A stretch of DNA of 40,593 nucleotides from an uncultured Candidatus Saccharibacteria bacterium (GTDB lineage Bacteria; Patescibacteriota; Saccharimonadia; Saccharimonadales; Saccharimonadaceae), in contig CALIJB010000020.1 in the NCBI GenBank assembly GCA_938017675.1, positions 1 through 40,593 of the forward strand, read 5' to 3'. Positions 24,246 to 32,679 of the stretch are shown piece by piece (positions within the stretch are counted from its first letter, which is position 1; the number at the start of each line of letters is the position of its first letter). A program made the translations under genes and the position numbers. The notes beneath the pieces are model-generated. The model worked only from the letters and a program-made list of their open reading frames with translations. It ran no database searches and was not told the origin of the DNA.

Positions 24246-25496
24246 ATGCCTCCAGAAAACAACTCGCAGCAACCACTTCAACAAACGCAATATCCGCAGC
24301 AACCGCAATATCAACAATACCCGCAGCAGTATCCGCCGCAAAACCAACCTCAATACGCTTCACCACAGCCGCAATATCAGCAGTATTCTTCGCAGAAACC
24401 AAACAAAATACTCCTAACGATTGCTTTGATCGTTTCGCCACTCGCAATACTATTCGTAATACTAATATCTATTGGCGTCATTTACGGGCTATCCGAAACA
24501 TTTTCGCAAAATCCAGTAAGCTCTTTCGGACAGCTGAATGATTGCGCTGAACAAATACGCCAAATACCAGGCGTAGAGAAAGTCGATCTCAAACTATCAG
24601 ACATCGTAGAGGACTTTTTTGGCCACAAAAAAGGTACTTACAAAATAACACTTCAACCAGATTATCCTAAAGATCAGACTATTATAGCAGTAAAGAGAAT
24701 CGCTGACGTTATCTCCCCGATCCGAGAATGGCCGCAACAAAACTTCATCGCAGTAACTCAGAAGCAGGGCAATGGCACAATCAGTACCAGCTCAGAAGCT
24801 AACACGTTTTACAAAATTCCCGAAAAACTCCCGGCGCTATTCGATAAACTTAAAGAGTCTAATTTCAAAGCCAAAATTTCAGCTAGAGTGCTAGAGAAAT
24901 CAGAAAAAAACAAAACAACAAACGGACAGCATACTCAATATTATTACTACCTTGACTGTGAAATTGAAATGAATGCCGCCAACCTTAACGAAATCAAATC
25001 ATCATTGCCAAGCAATACGTCTATCGGCTCATATGACAAACTTGTCTATACTTGGAATATAACCAGAAGCGGCGGAGATACAACTAAAGTCTATGCCGAT
25101 GGCAGAATACTCAGCAATAACCGCTACTTGATGGAAAACATCGACATATTCGAACCTATCTTATTCGAGATTGGAGAATTAGGGTTCGGCATTGATAAAG
25201 AATCAGACGAAATCCTAGGCGAAGTTAAATTCAACAACTTGTTCAGCAAATTCGAGCCGTCGCACATCGATATTTTCGCTCAAGCCGTTAAACTAATAGC
25301 CGCAAAGAATAATCAAGGCGCATTTAGAATCGATCAAGACAAAGTCCGCGGCTATCCAGAAGGGCGCGTTACGCTGCCAGATATCGCTATCAAAAACGGC
25401 ATTGCAACTGTAAAAGAATACGATTTCGAGCCAAGAGATAGGTATATTATCGAAAAAATCGTCCGGCAAGCAAATGCAACTGACTCGCCAGCTTGA
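24246..25496 (+). CDS. Membrane protein with Gln/Pro/Tyr-rich cytoplasmic head
   Basis: A 416-aa protein. Residues 1-50 are a low-complexity Q/P/Y repeat built on QYPQQPQYQQ-like units, similar in composition to prion-like or condensate-forming segments. A transmembrane helix follows at about 55-80 (ILLTIALIVSPLAILFVILI). The remaining 330 residues are a polar, probably extracytoplasmic domain with no family I recognise; it has a possible duplicated alpha/beta layout. It uses more AT-rich codons than its neighbours. It lies 16 nt after the ExoIII stop and ends one base before the convergent gene. Confidence 0.65.
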   Translation: MPPENNSQQPLQQTQYPQQPQYQQYPQQYPPQNQPQYASPQPQYQQYSSQKPNKILLTIALIVSPLAILFVILISIGVIYGLSETFSQNPVSSFGQLNDCAEQIRQIPGVEKVDLKLSDIVEDFFGHKKGTYKITLQPDYPKDQTIIAVKRIADVISPIREWPQQNFIAVTQKQGNGTISTSSEANTFYKIPEKLPALFDKLKESNFKAKISARVLEKSEKNKTTNGQHTQYYYYLDCEIEMNAANLNEIKSSLPSNTSIGSYDKLVYTWNITRSGGDTTKVYADGRILSNNRYLMENIDIFEPILFEIGELGFGIDKESDEILGEVKFNNLFSKFEPSHIDIFAQAVKLIAAKNNQGAFRIDQDKVRGYPEGRVTLPDIAIKNGIATVKEYDFEPRDRYIIEKIVRQANATDSPA

Positions 25497-25868
25497 TTAA
25501 GCCCAGTCTTTGGCAAAACGTTTTTCTTCGATCGCTACCGTTAACTCGTACAGCCGCTGCACGCCGTTCTCTAGTTGGTAATAATGTCGAATGTACGCCA
25601 ATTCTAGCACAAACAAAATCAGCGCCAATAGTCCCAGTAAACAGTTCATCGCCAACCCCATCGCCGCGGTTGCCAAAAATGCCGCCAGAGACGCTAAAAA
25701 CAGCCCAGCGAAGAAAAATGTCACCTGCAAGTGAATCAGCCGCTCGTGCTGAAATTCTTGCACGCGAGTGCGGTGATAGCGCGCCAATTCCGTCAGATCA
25801 GTTTTCGACTTGGCCGCCGCTAGGCGCTGCGATATAGTTTGATAGTGCTCGGCGATGTGTTTTTCCAT
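25497..25868 (-). CDS. Two-helix membrane protein, unknown function
   Basis: A 123-aa protein. A charged helical N-terminus (1-47, Glu/Arg/His-rich, coiled-coil-like) is followed by two hydrophobic helices at about 48-68 and 72-92 and a charged C-terminal helix. The pattern recalls SLATT-like two-TM effectors but I cannot assign the family. Its stop codon abuts the stop of the convergent gene with no spacer. Confidence 0.6.
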   Translation of the reverse strand: MEKHIAEHYQTISQRLAAAKSKTDLTELARYHRTRVQEFQHERLIHLQVTFFFAGLFLASLAAFLATAAMGLAMNCLLGLLALILFVLELAYIRHYYQLENGVQRLYELTVAIEEKRFAKDWA

Positions 25869-25949
25869 AGCCTAAATTGTACGCTAGCCCGGCGGCTGCG
25901 GCAAGCGCTTGAACTGGCACGTCTGCACTTTTCGCGCTACAATACATTC

Positions 25950-26741
25950 ATGGAATTAGTATATTGGCAGCGCCAAACGCCCGAGCAGCCGCTCTTTCCC
26001 GATATCGAGTGGAGTAAGCCCGAACAGCGCTCGCGCGCAGGAAAACTCGGCATCATTGGCGGCAACAAACTTGGCTTTGCTGGTGTTGCCGAAGCCTACT
26101 CGACAGCGCTGGCTAGCGGAGTAGGGGAGGTTCGCGCCTTGCTACCAGATGTACTCAAAAACACCTTGCCGCACACCATGGATGGCGTCACTTACGCGCC
26201 TAGCAATCCTAGCGGCGGCTTAGCTCAAGAGTCTATCATTGAGCTGCAAGCGCTTAGCGCATGGAGCGACGGTTTACTGCTAATAGGCGATGCCGGGCGC
26301 AACAGTCAAACGGCAATCGTTTACAGCCAGCTGCTGCGCGACTATCAAGGCCCAGTAGTTATCACCCGCGATGCCGTAGATCTAGTACGCAACGATTTCG
26401 CTACACTAGCAGCACGCCAGAATACCGTGTTAATTTTGAGTTTCGCGCAATTGCAAAAACTCTTTCGCACGCTTTATTATCCCAAAATTTTGACTTTCAG
26501 TATGCAGTTGCTGCAGTTAGTCGAAACTTTGCATAAATTCACCGTGACATACCCAATTACCATTACCACCTTGCACCAAGACACGCTCGTTACTGCTAGC
26601 AGCGGGAAAGTTGCAACCATGCCATGGAACGACCCGATGCGCATCTGGCGCGGCACGGTAGCAGCGCGTGCTAGCGTTTATTATATTTGGAATCCGTCGC
26701 GGCCGCTTGAGGCCATCACCGCCAGTCTTCTCTCTAAATAA
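25950..26741 (+). CDS. NnrD-like (NAD(P)HX dehydratase fold) protein, degenerate
   Basis: A 263-aa protein resembling the ribokinase-like carbohydrate-kinase/NnrD family, which repairs hydrated NAD(P)H. AGKLGIIGGNKLGFAGVAEAYSTALASGVGEV matches the family's Gly-rich entry block (split over two helices). GLLLIGDAGRNSQT replaces the GPGLG loop; the TPHPGE block is replaced by LILSFAQLQ; and the end has WNDPMRIWRGTVAA where the catalytic GGxGD normally lies. Several key positions are therefore altered and function is doubtful. The start is ATG 25950, with TACAAT exactly 6 nt upstream. Confidence 0.6.
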   Translation: MELVYWQRQTPEQPLFPDIEWSKPEQRSRAGKLGIIGGNKLGFAGVAEAYSTALASGVGEVRALLPDVLKNTLPHTMDGVTYAPSNPSGGLAQESIIELQALSAWSDGLLLIGDAGRNSQTAIVYSQLLRDYQGPVVITRDAVDLVRNDFATLAARQNTVLILSFAQLQKLFRTLYYPKILTFSMQLLQLVETLHKFTVTYPITITTLHQDTLVTASSGKVATMPWNDPMRIWRGTVAARASVYYIWNPSRPLEAITASLLSK

Positions 26742-26749
26742 TCCAACAA

Positions 26750-26783
26750 AAAATCCGCCCTGACAAAATTCAGAGCGGATTTT
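26750..26783. terminator. Bidirectional intrinsic terminator
   Basis: AAAATCCGC (26750-26758) pairs with GCGGATTTT (26775-26783), with an inner CTGA/TCAG stem. T-runs follow on both strands. It sits between the convergent NnrD-like and LPXTG genes. Confidence 0.85.
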
Positions 26784-26807
26784 GGATTTTCTAGCTGGGG
26801 GGATTGG

Positions 26808-27980
26808 CTAGAGGCGTTTGCGGCTAGCGATGTAAGCGCTGGCTGCTGCGGTTAAACCGCCGAGGCCGACCACCGAGGCGACTACTTCGCCGGTACCAGT
26901 CTTTGGCAATTCAACTGGATTTGATGGGGTTGGCGTTTTTGGAGTTTCCGGTGGAGTCGCTGGAGTTTCTTCACATTTGCTCATGTCAGTGGTGTACTGG
27001 CTGTCGCTCGACTCTTTGCGGGTAACTTCGACGATTTTCTTGTCAGCGATGCGGCAAACTTTCACCTTGTCGCAGTCAGCTTCATTCTTAGAATGCTTCT
27101 TACTATCAAATTCGGTTTCTTTGATGGTGATAATGTTGCCAGTTTCGAGTTCGCAAACCTTTACCTTATTACAGTCAGCGAAATTCTTAGAGTGCTTCTT
27201 GCTGTCAAATTCTTTCTCTTTGATAGTGATAATCGTATCAGTCGAGAGGTCGCAGACTTGGATTTCCTTACAGTCGTTAATGTCTTTCGAGTGCTTCTTG
27301 CTATTGAACTCTTTTTCCTTGATAGTTACGATTTGCTTGCTAGTCAGGTCGCAGACCTTGATTTCTTTACAATCGTTGATATCTTTGGAATGTTTACTGC
27401 TGTTGAACTCGGTCTCTTTGATGGTGATGATTTTCTTGCTGGTAAGATCACAGACTTGGATGTCTTTCGGTTTCCAGGTTGCATCACCCCAGACTGGGTT
27501 ACCGCAATCCTTGATAATGGCTGCGATAAACTTGCCGTTTTCATCGAACCAGACGAAAGCGTCAAACTGATTGTAGACAAAGCTGTTCTGAGTCGTAAAC
27601 TTGTAGAACGAATGTCCGCCAACCGTCTCGCGGCCGTATGACGAGCCTGGGTAGCGCGTATTACGCTGAACGGTCTTGGCGTTAGTTGCTACGACTTGGC
27701 CGTCGACAACGATCCGGCCATCCTTGTAAACGGTACCGTTTTTCATGCCTTTGCCTTCAATCATGGCATCATTTATGTTGTTCCACTGATAAAGCGCTTT
27801 GATGTCGTTGCGTCCGTAGTAAACATTTTTAAGGTCTTGATGACTTGGCGTACCGCAAGTAATCACGTTAATCCATCCGTCACAGACAGATGCTTCTGAT
27901 GGCTTAGCCAACCAGATTCCACCAGCGATAGCAGCTATAACCGCGCCGACAATCGCCAGATTCTTAATTGATAGTTTCAT
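26808..27980 (-). CDS. LPXTG-anchored surface protein with 33-aa repeats
   Basis: A 390-aa wall-anchored protein. A signal peptide (hydrophobic 8-25, likely cut after PSEA) precedes a globular region (33-173). Five tandem 33-residue repeats (174-338) each carry two Cys, then a Pro/Thr-rich spacer and a sortase signal LPKTG (358-362) with a hydrophobic helix and SRKRL tail. The start is ATG 27980, behind GGGAGG. The promoter is a full -35/-10. A sortase gene lies 330 nt away. The paired Cys may form intra-repeat disulfides; a stalk-and-head adhesin for host contact is a reasonable inference. Confidence 0.88.
   Translation of the reverse strand: MKLSIKNLAIVGAVIAAIAGGIWLAKPSEASVCDGWINVITCGTPSHQDLKNVYYGRNDIKALYQWNNINDAMIEGKGMKNGTVYKDGRIVVDGQVVATNAKTVQRNTRYPGSSYGRETVGGHSFYKFTTQNSFVYNQFDAFVWFDENGKFIAAIIKDCGNPVWGDATWKPKDIQVCDLTSKKIITIKETEFNSSKHSKDINDCKEIKVCDLTSKQIVTIKEKEFNSKKHSKDINDCKEIQVCDLSTDTIITIKEKEFDSKKHSKNFADCNKVKVCELETGNIITIKETEFDSKKHSKNEADCDKVKVCRIADKKIVEVTRKESSDSQYTTDMSKCEETPATPPETPKTPTPSNPVELPKTGTGEVVASVVGLGGLTAAASAYIASRKRL
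26967..27461 (-). repeat. Five tandem 99-bp coding repeats
   Basis: Units encode residues 174-206, 207-239, 240-272, 273-305 and 306-338 of the LPXTG protein. The consensus is VCDLTSKxIITIKExEF followed by SKKHSKDxxDCK. The first four are close copies; the fifth (VCRIADKKIVEVTRKE) has diverged. Confidence 0.9.
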
Positions 27981-28021
27981 TGGTTTCCTCCCTGCGTGCA
28001 TTATTCCACGCTTATGATGTC

Positions 28022-28050
28022 ATTGTAGCATAAACTTTTAATTATGTCAA
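28022..28050 (-). promoter_or_regulatory. Strong sigma-70 promoter of the LPXTG gene
   Basis: On the minus strand TTGACA (28045-28050), 17 nt, TACAAT (28022-28027). It is one of the few consensus -35 boxes here and gives a leader of about 35 nt with a strong ribosome site. Confidence 0.8.
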
Positions 28051-28112
28051 CACTTTTGCATAATATTGTTACTTATGCTTTACGCCGCTACCATAACAGG
28101 GGTAAGCGCATC

Positions 28113-28136
28113 AAAAAAAGACGCCCACATACGTCT
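28113..28136 (-). terminator. Terminator of tRNA-Leu
   Basis: On the minus strand AGACG (28136-28132) pairs with CGTCT (28123-28119) around an 8-nt loop, followed by a run of T. Confidence 0.75.
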
Positions 28137-28142
28137 ATCTTA

Positions 28143-28229
28143 TGGTACCGCGGGCCGGACTTGAACCGGCACGAGCTAATGCTCAAGAGATTTTGAGTCT
28201 CTCATGTCTACCAATTCCATCACCGCGGC
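28143..28229 (-). tRNA. tRNA-Leu(CAA)
   Basis: An 87-nt class II tRNA with a long variable arm. GCCGCGG pairs with CCGCGGT (first pair G-U). The anticodon loop is CTCAAAA, anticodon CAA; the T loop is TTCAAGT; CCA is encoded. TACAAT on the minus strand at 28247-28252. Confidence 0.95.
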
Positions 28230-28310
28230 AGAAAAGGTACATTTTCATTGTAACAGACCAGCGCTAACTAGTAAATAACCGCTAACTACGCTATAATTAG
28301 CATAGAAAGT

Positions 28311-29648
28311 ATGAAGCCAGACGATCGTTCATCACTAACCGTTCCGCCCAGAGACGGAGCGCCTCATCACAGCGCGCTAACCGACCAGCACCGGTCGGCA
28401 GCGGCTGATATTGTCCGCCAACAGATCAGTTCGATTATTCAAAACGATCCGCATGCTACTGCTGCAGCTGGCCAGCAGCCAAATTCTAACGCAAAAAAGC
28501 CGCCTAAACAGGCCGAGGAGCTCCAAAAAAACTCGCACTCGTCGCAAACAAACACCTATCCGCAGCCATCCGGCACCGTCGCTGATAGTGCGCAGTCTAA
28601 CAGTGTTACGGCCGGCCCCGGCGCCGTCGACCCAGACAAAAACCCGTATACCCGCACCATGAACCAGAGCTCCACGCCTGCTGCGCATGATGCTTCTTGG
28701 CAAAAATACCACACCGCCTGGCAAACATATTATCAGCAGTATTACGAGCGCTACTACGTCTCGCAGATTGACGCCACTCGCAAGTCGCTCAAAAAGCAAG
28801 CTGCTCAGCAAGCGCAAAAAAACCAAAACTCAATGCCAAACAATGGTACTGTATCGCAAGAGGAAGCCGTCAACGACCTGCGTAGTTCCATTCGCCGCAA
28901 AATCAACGACAAGGCCAAGAAGGTCCGCGGCAGCCGCCATTTTATGCCAATCATGGCAGCCTGCGCGGTGATGATTATTTTTCTATTTTTGCAGTATAAT
29001 CGCGTTTTGTTCGCCTACGTCGAGGCGTATGTCTCGCCAGGTGCCGCTGACCCCGAATCAATTATCGTCTCCCCGAACACCACCAAAGTCGCCACCAACG
29101 AGTCGCGGCTGCTTATCCCGAAAATTGCCGTCGATGTGCCAATTGTTTGGGATGCTAATGCCGCCGACACCAACTCGCTAAATCAAGCCATGGACAAAGG
29201 CATTGTTTGGTTCAATATCCAAGGTGCCAACGCTAAGCCTGGCGAAAAGGGTAATTTCGTCGTTTCTGGTCATTCCTCTAACGACTGGACTGACAGCGGC
29301 GATTATAAATTTATTTTTGCTCGGCTAGAGAAGATGGCCGCTGGCGATGTGGTTTACGCTAATTACAACGGCACGCGCTATACTTATAAAATCACTGGCA
29401 CCAAGGTAGTAAAGCCGACCGACGTCGCGTCGCTGCAAATCGGTAACGACAAGCCTTACATTACGCTAATCACTTGTACGCCGCTAGGCACAGCACAAAA
29501 CCGCCTACTAGTTTTCGGCGAGCAAATCAGCCCGAATCCGAATGAAGCCAAAACCGCCGAGCAAAACAGCAATACCGCTGCCTCGACCAAGAAAATGCCA
29601 GCCAACTCGCCGACATTCTTGCAGCGGATCTTTGGTATCGGTAATTAG
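28311..29648 (+). CDS. Sortase with long cytoplasmic extension
   Basis: A 445-aa transpeptidase that should cleave LPXTG-type signals and anchor proteins to the wall. Catalytic residues are His321 in VVSGHSSN, Cys389 in TLITCTP and Arg398 in NRLLVFGE. A transmembrane helix at 213-229 precedes it. The first 210 residues are a polar, low-complexity, Gln/Ser/Pro-rich region plus a Tyr-rich helix (QTYYQQYYERYY) and a basic end, unusual for a sortase and probably cytoplasmic. The catalytic part resembles class D/E. The likely client is the LPKTG protein at 26808. Confidence 0.9.
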   Translation: MKPDDRSSLTVPPRDGAPHHSALTDQHRSAAADIVRQQISSIIQNDPHATAAAGQQPNSNAKKPPKQAEELQKNSHSSQTNTYPQPSGTVADSAQSNSVTAGPGAVDPDKNPYTRTMNQSSTPAAHDASWQKYHTAWQTYYQQYYERYYVSQIDATRKSLKKQAAQQAQKNQNSMPNNGTVSQEEAVNDLRSSIRRKINDKAKKVRGSRHFMPIMAACAVMIIFLFLQYNRVLFAYVEAYVSPGAADPESIIVSPNTTKVATNESRLLIPKIAVDVPIVWDANAADTNSLNQAMDKGIVWFNIQGANAKPGEKGNFVVSGHSSNDWTDSGDYKFIFARLEKMAAGDVVYANYNGTRYTYKITGTKVVKPTDVASLQIGNDKPYITLITCTPLGTAQNRLLVFGEQISPNPNEAKTAEQNSNTAASTKKMPANSPTFLQRIFGIGN

Positions 29649-29725
29649 CCGCTCACGGCAAAACTTCTCCCGGCGCTCAACAAGCAACAGCAACCGGCGG
29701 GCAAAATCTTGCTGAATTATTGAAC

Positions 29726-31177
29726 TTAGTCGTACATTTTGATATAGGAAGCAGTGATTTTACCAGAGCTATGCTTGCGGAAATAATACAAGAAACGGTT
29801 ATTCGACGATTGCATTGCTGCCGAGCCAACTGCATCGGTCGCCATGGTGTGCATATTAGTACCGTCATAGTCGCCGAATTCAAAGGTACCACCTGCCACT
29901 CGCATAATATGCGAATTATCCAGCCAAGCGATTTCACTCGTAGCGGTAGTCTTCATTGAGACGTTAGCAATCGACCGCAGCTCTAAATTATAAGTCACCA
30001 AGCTAGCCCCAGCCTGCGCATAAACATACAGATGTTCGTTGGGCGAGAAGCCCGCATACGAAACGTCAGTGGCTAACGGCAGAGTCGCTAGCAACTCTTG
30101 CTGCAGTTCGTCTGTCGAATCGCTTGCTGGCAATTTCACCTTCTTGACAGCAACCATTTTGCCGTGAGTAATGAGCGCAAAATTATCATAATAATACTCC
30201 TCAATCGCTAGATTAAGACTGCGCCCGGACATATCCTTGAAAGTTTGCAAGGCCCGCGGCTTTGATGCGCCTTTCGACAAATAGCCAATCGTCCGCTCGC
30301 CGCTATTATTCGGCTTGGTAGTATAGCTAATCCAACCGTTTCTAGAAATATAAAAATCACTAGCATCGCTAATTAGCGGACCCGACAACGTTTTATCCGA
30401 CAGTCTAATCCGGCGAACATCGCTGTCGGCCGTCAACACATACACATTCTGCGAGTCGCTTTTGTCGAAAGCTAATTTGCTGATTTGCACGCCGATATCG
30501 TGGGTGATGTTTTGCGCCTTGCCATCGAGGTCAACGATAAGATATTCTTTTGAATCATCAAAAGAATGGCTGATTAACACTCGTTTGCTATCCTTGCTCC
30601 ACGATTCAATTGCAAAACTGTGGTTAGCGCCGTCGGCCGTGTAACTATCAGCAGATAGAACACGCTGCTTATGTTCGATCCGGTCGTTATCAACTTTGAG
30701 AAAATCAACCGCTGGCTGCTGCTTGTTTTGGATAACCGCAAAGCGCGATTTATCAGGCGCTGCCGCTGCGCTGTCGAGGCTAGCGAGTTCCATCGCGTCT
30801 TTGGCCTCAATGCTCGTCGGTACTAGCTTGACGTAATTTAACCAAAGGATTGAGCCGGCCTTGACGTTAACTTGTTTTTGCCAAGGCACAAACCCGTCTT
30901 TCGATACCGTTACCGTGTGCTGCCCGGCCGTCGCCACGATACGCGTCGCCGTCCGGTTAGCTAGCGTCGCGGCGTCTATTTGAATTATTGCGCCATCAGG
31001 CCGCGAGTCAAACTGCATCATGCCGCCTTGTCTAACCGTGCCTCGATCAAAATCTAAACGATAGCCTTGTACTAGCATCAAACAAACCACTGCCAACGCT
31101 AGAACTGCCAGGGTCATCACAGCATAAGTAAAGGTTAATTTAATACGCTGCTTGCGCCGATTTTTTTGCTGATTCAT
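29726..31177 (-). CDS. PEGA-domain membrane protein with propeller-like region
   Basis: A 483-aa protein. A basic start (MNQQKNRRKQRIK) and one transmembrane helix (about 18-38) are followed by a PEGA-type domain (SRPDGAIIQIDAATLANRTATRI...GQHTVTVSKDGFVPWQKQV), a small surface beta domain. The remaining 350 residues show repeated beta-strand blocks with SRFAVIQ, RVLISHS and HLYVYAQ, consistent with a WD40/TolB-like propeller outside the cell. The start is ATG 31177, with TATAAT 7 nt before it. It faces the sortase tail-to-tail. Role unknown; binding or envelope scaffold is likely. Confidence 0.8.
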   Translation of the reverse strand: MNQQKNRRKQRIKLTFTYAVMTLAVLALAVVCLMLVQGYRLDFDRGTVRQGGMMQFDSRPDGAIIQIDAATLANRTATRIVATAGQHTVTVSKDGFVPWQKQVNVKAGSILWLNYVKLVPTSIEAKDAMELASLDSAAAAPDKSRFAVIQNKQQPAVDFLKVDNDRIEHKQRVLSADSYTADGANHSFAIESWSKDSKRVLISHSFDDSKEYLIVDLDGKAQNITHDIGVQISKLAFDKSDSQNVYVLTADSDVRRIRLSDKTLSGPLISDASDFYISRNGWISYTTKPNNSGERTIGYLSKGASKPRALQTFKDMSGRSLNLAIEEYYYDNFALITHGKMVAVKKVKLPASDSTDELQQELLATLPLATDVSYAGFSPNEHLYVYAQAGASLVTYNLELRSIANVSMKTTATSEIAWLDNSHIMRVAGGTFEFGDYDGTNMHTMATDAVGSAAMQSSNNRFLYYFRKHSSGKITASYIKMYD

Positions 31178-31271
31178 AGTACGTATTATACCACTTGCTA
31201 TTGCGTGTAATAGCAAATTAGGCTATGATAATAGTTAAGCACGAGTAGTATCGCAAACATAGGTAAGGGAA

Positions 31272-32324
31272 ATGACAAACAACAACATAACCATCAAGGG
31301 TAATGTCTACGACGCCGAAACTGGCAATATTCTCGATGCCCAGAGATCGGCACGCACGCCAGCAGCCGCGGCTAGCAATTTTCATAGCGGCACCCAAAAA
31401 TCCCACACTCTGCAGCGCAAATATATCAAGAAACAACCGCGCACCATTGATTCAGTAGCGCCAGTGCGAGCCGCCACCACAGCGGGTATTAAAGAAAAAT
31501 CTGTCGCTCGCAGTTCGCAGCGCTTAGCGGCCGAGCGCAGTACGCCGCAAATCATTCGCCGCAGCAAGAGAACTCGCCGCGTCCAAGACATCCGCCGATC
31601 GTCTAACATTGCGCATTTTGCCAAAGTTACAACTGCTACCAAGCCGCCCGTCAAGCGTCCAGCCACCCCAGAAACACCAGACATAGCGCCTACCGCCAAT
31701 CAGCTTGAGCAGACTGCTCGCCAGCGGCAAGCAATCATCAAGCAGCAGCAAACGCGCAGCGTCTTGCCATCACAAGTTATCAAGCAGCAAGCCATTCAGG
31801 AAGCTACCGACAAGATGTTGACGCGCCAACAGCGCAAAGAAGTCAAGCCAGCAAAGAATACTTCGCTTTGGCGCCGCCTGGTTAGCGTTGGCAGCACAGC
31901 TATAGCTGTCCTACTGCTAGGCGCCTACTTCACATATATCAATATGCCCGCTTTGAGCACCCGCATAGCCGCCTCGCAGGCTGGCATTAACGCTTCTTAT
32001 CCGAATTATCAGCCGTCTGGCTATAGCCTCAACGGTCCAGTTGCTTACCAGCAAGGCAGCGTAATCATGAAGTTTGCCGCTAACGGCAGCAACGAGAATT
32101 TCACCTTAGCACAAACCCGCTCCGAATGGGATTCATCGGCCGTGCTCGAAAATTACATCAAGCCGAAATCTCATGATAAGTACACCACGACCGCCGCCAA
32201 TGGCCTAACCATCTATTCATATGGCACCCATGCCGCTTGGGTTAACGCTGGTATTCTTTACACTGTCGATGGCAACGCCGAGCTAGCACCAGAACAAATC
32301 CAAAAGATAGCCGCCAGTTTGTAA
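31272..32324 (+). CDS. Single-pass membrane protein with basic N-terminal region
   Basis: A 350-aa protein. Residues 1-205 are polar, Arg/Lys/Gln/Thr-rich and probably disordered and cytoplasmic; they begin with a TIKGNVYDAETGNIL segment. A transmembrane helix lies at about 210-227 (GSTAIAVLLLGAYFTYI). The 120-residue outer domain has YPNYQPSGYSLNGPVAY and NFTLAQTRSEWDSSAVLENY, reminiscent of DUF4367-like outer domains. AAGGGAA precedes the ATG. It diverges from the PEGA protein. A link to the sortase block is inferred only from location. Confidence 0.7.
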   Translation: MTNNNITIKGNVYDAETGNILDAQRSARTPAAAASNFHSGTQKSHTLQRKYIKKQPRTIDSVAPVRAATTAGIKEKSVARSSQRLAAERSTPQIIRRSKRTRRVQDIRRSSNIAHFAKVTTATKPPVKRPATPETPDIAPTANQLEQTARQRQAIIKQQQTRSVLPSQVIKQQAIQEATDKMLTRQQRKEVKPAKNTSLWRRLVSVGSTAIAVLLLGAYFTYINMPALSTRIAASQAGINASYPNYQPSGYSLNGPVAYQQGSVIMKFAANGSNENFTLAQTRSEWDSSAVLENYIKPKSHDKYTTTAANGLTIYSYGTHAAWVNAGILYTVDGNAELAPEQIQKIAASL

Positions 32325-32341
32325 TTTATGGGTTTTTGTGG

Positions 32342-32416
32342 TATAATATAAGAATAAGCCTTGTTTTTGGCGATATGGAGATAACTTTTAACTTTTGCAC
32401 CTGCCGGGTGCTTTTT
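32342..32416 (+). ncRNA. Possible short transcript between promoter and terminator
   Basis: TATAAT at 32342-32347 is followed about 50 nt later by a terminator (GCACC 32397-32401, GGTGC 32407-32411, then TTTTT). The terminator probably serves the gene ending at 32324, but the promoter placement would also make an RNA of about 60 nt. A 37-codon frame here is not convincing. Confidence 0.3.
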
Positions 32417-32430
32417 GCTATAATTAGGCC

Positions 32431-32679
32431 ATGGGCGACGACAAAAATTACACCAACGTCATTCTTGAAGAAATCCGTTCGCAGATGAGCGCGGTATTAG
32501 AGATTGTATCAAACCAACCAACACGCGAGGAATTCAATAATTTACGCGAGGAGTTCGATAGCCTCAAGACCGACGTCAGAACCATCAAACGAGCTATTGT
32601 TGATAACGACAAAACTACTCGGCACGAGCTAGAATTACTTGACCGGCGCGTCACCAAATTAGAAGAGAGCGCTTCATGA
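32431..32679 (+). CDS. Short coiled-coil protein, 82 aa
   Basis: The protein is almost wholly helical and charged, with heptad-like spacing from EEFNNLREEFDSLKTDVR to the end, so a homodimeric or partner-binding coiled coil is expected. TATAAT (32419-32424) lies 6 nt before the ATG, so it is leaderless. Its TGA overlaps the ATG of gltX by 4 nt, which couples their translation. It may modulate the synthetase or just share the transcript. Confidence 0.7.
   Translation: MGDDKNYTNVILEEIRSQMSAVLEIVSNQPTREEFNNLREEFDSLKTDVRTIKRAIVDNDKTTRHELELLDRRVTKLEESAS

Noticed and set aside
29649..29725. Spacer between the convergent sortase and PEGA genes as a terminator
   Set aside because: I could not find a stem with a T-run; nothing to report in it.
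32375..32487. 37-codon frame overlapping the coiled-coil gene
   Set aside because: It runs through a terminator and another promoter, with no ribosome site.
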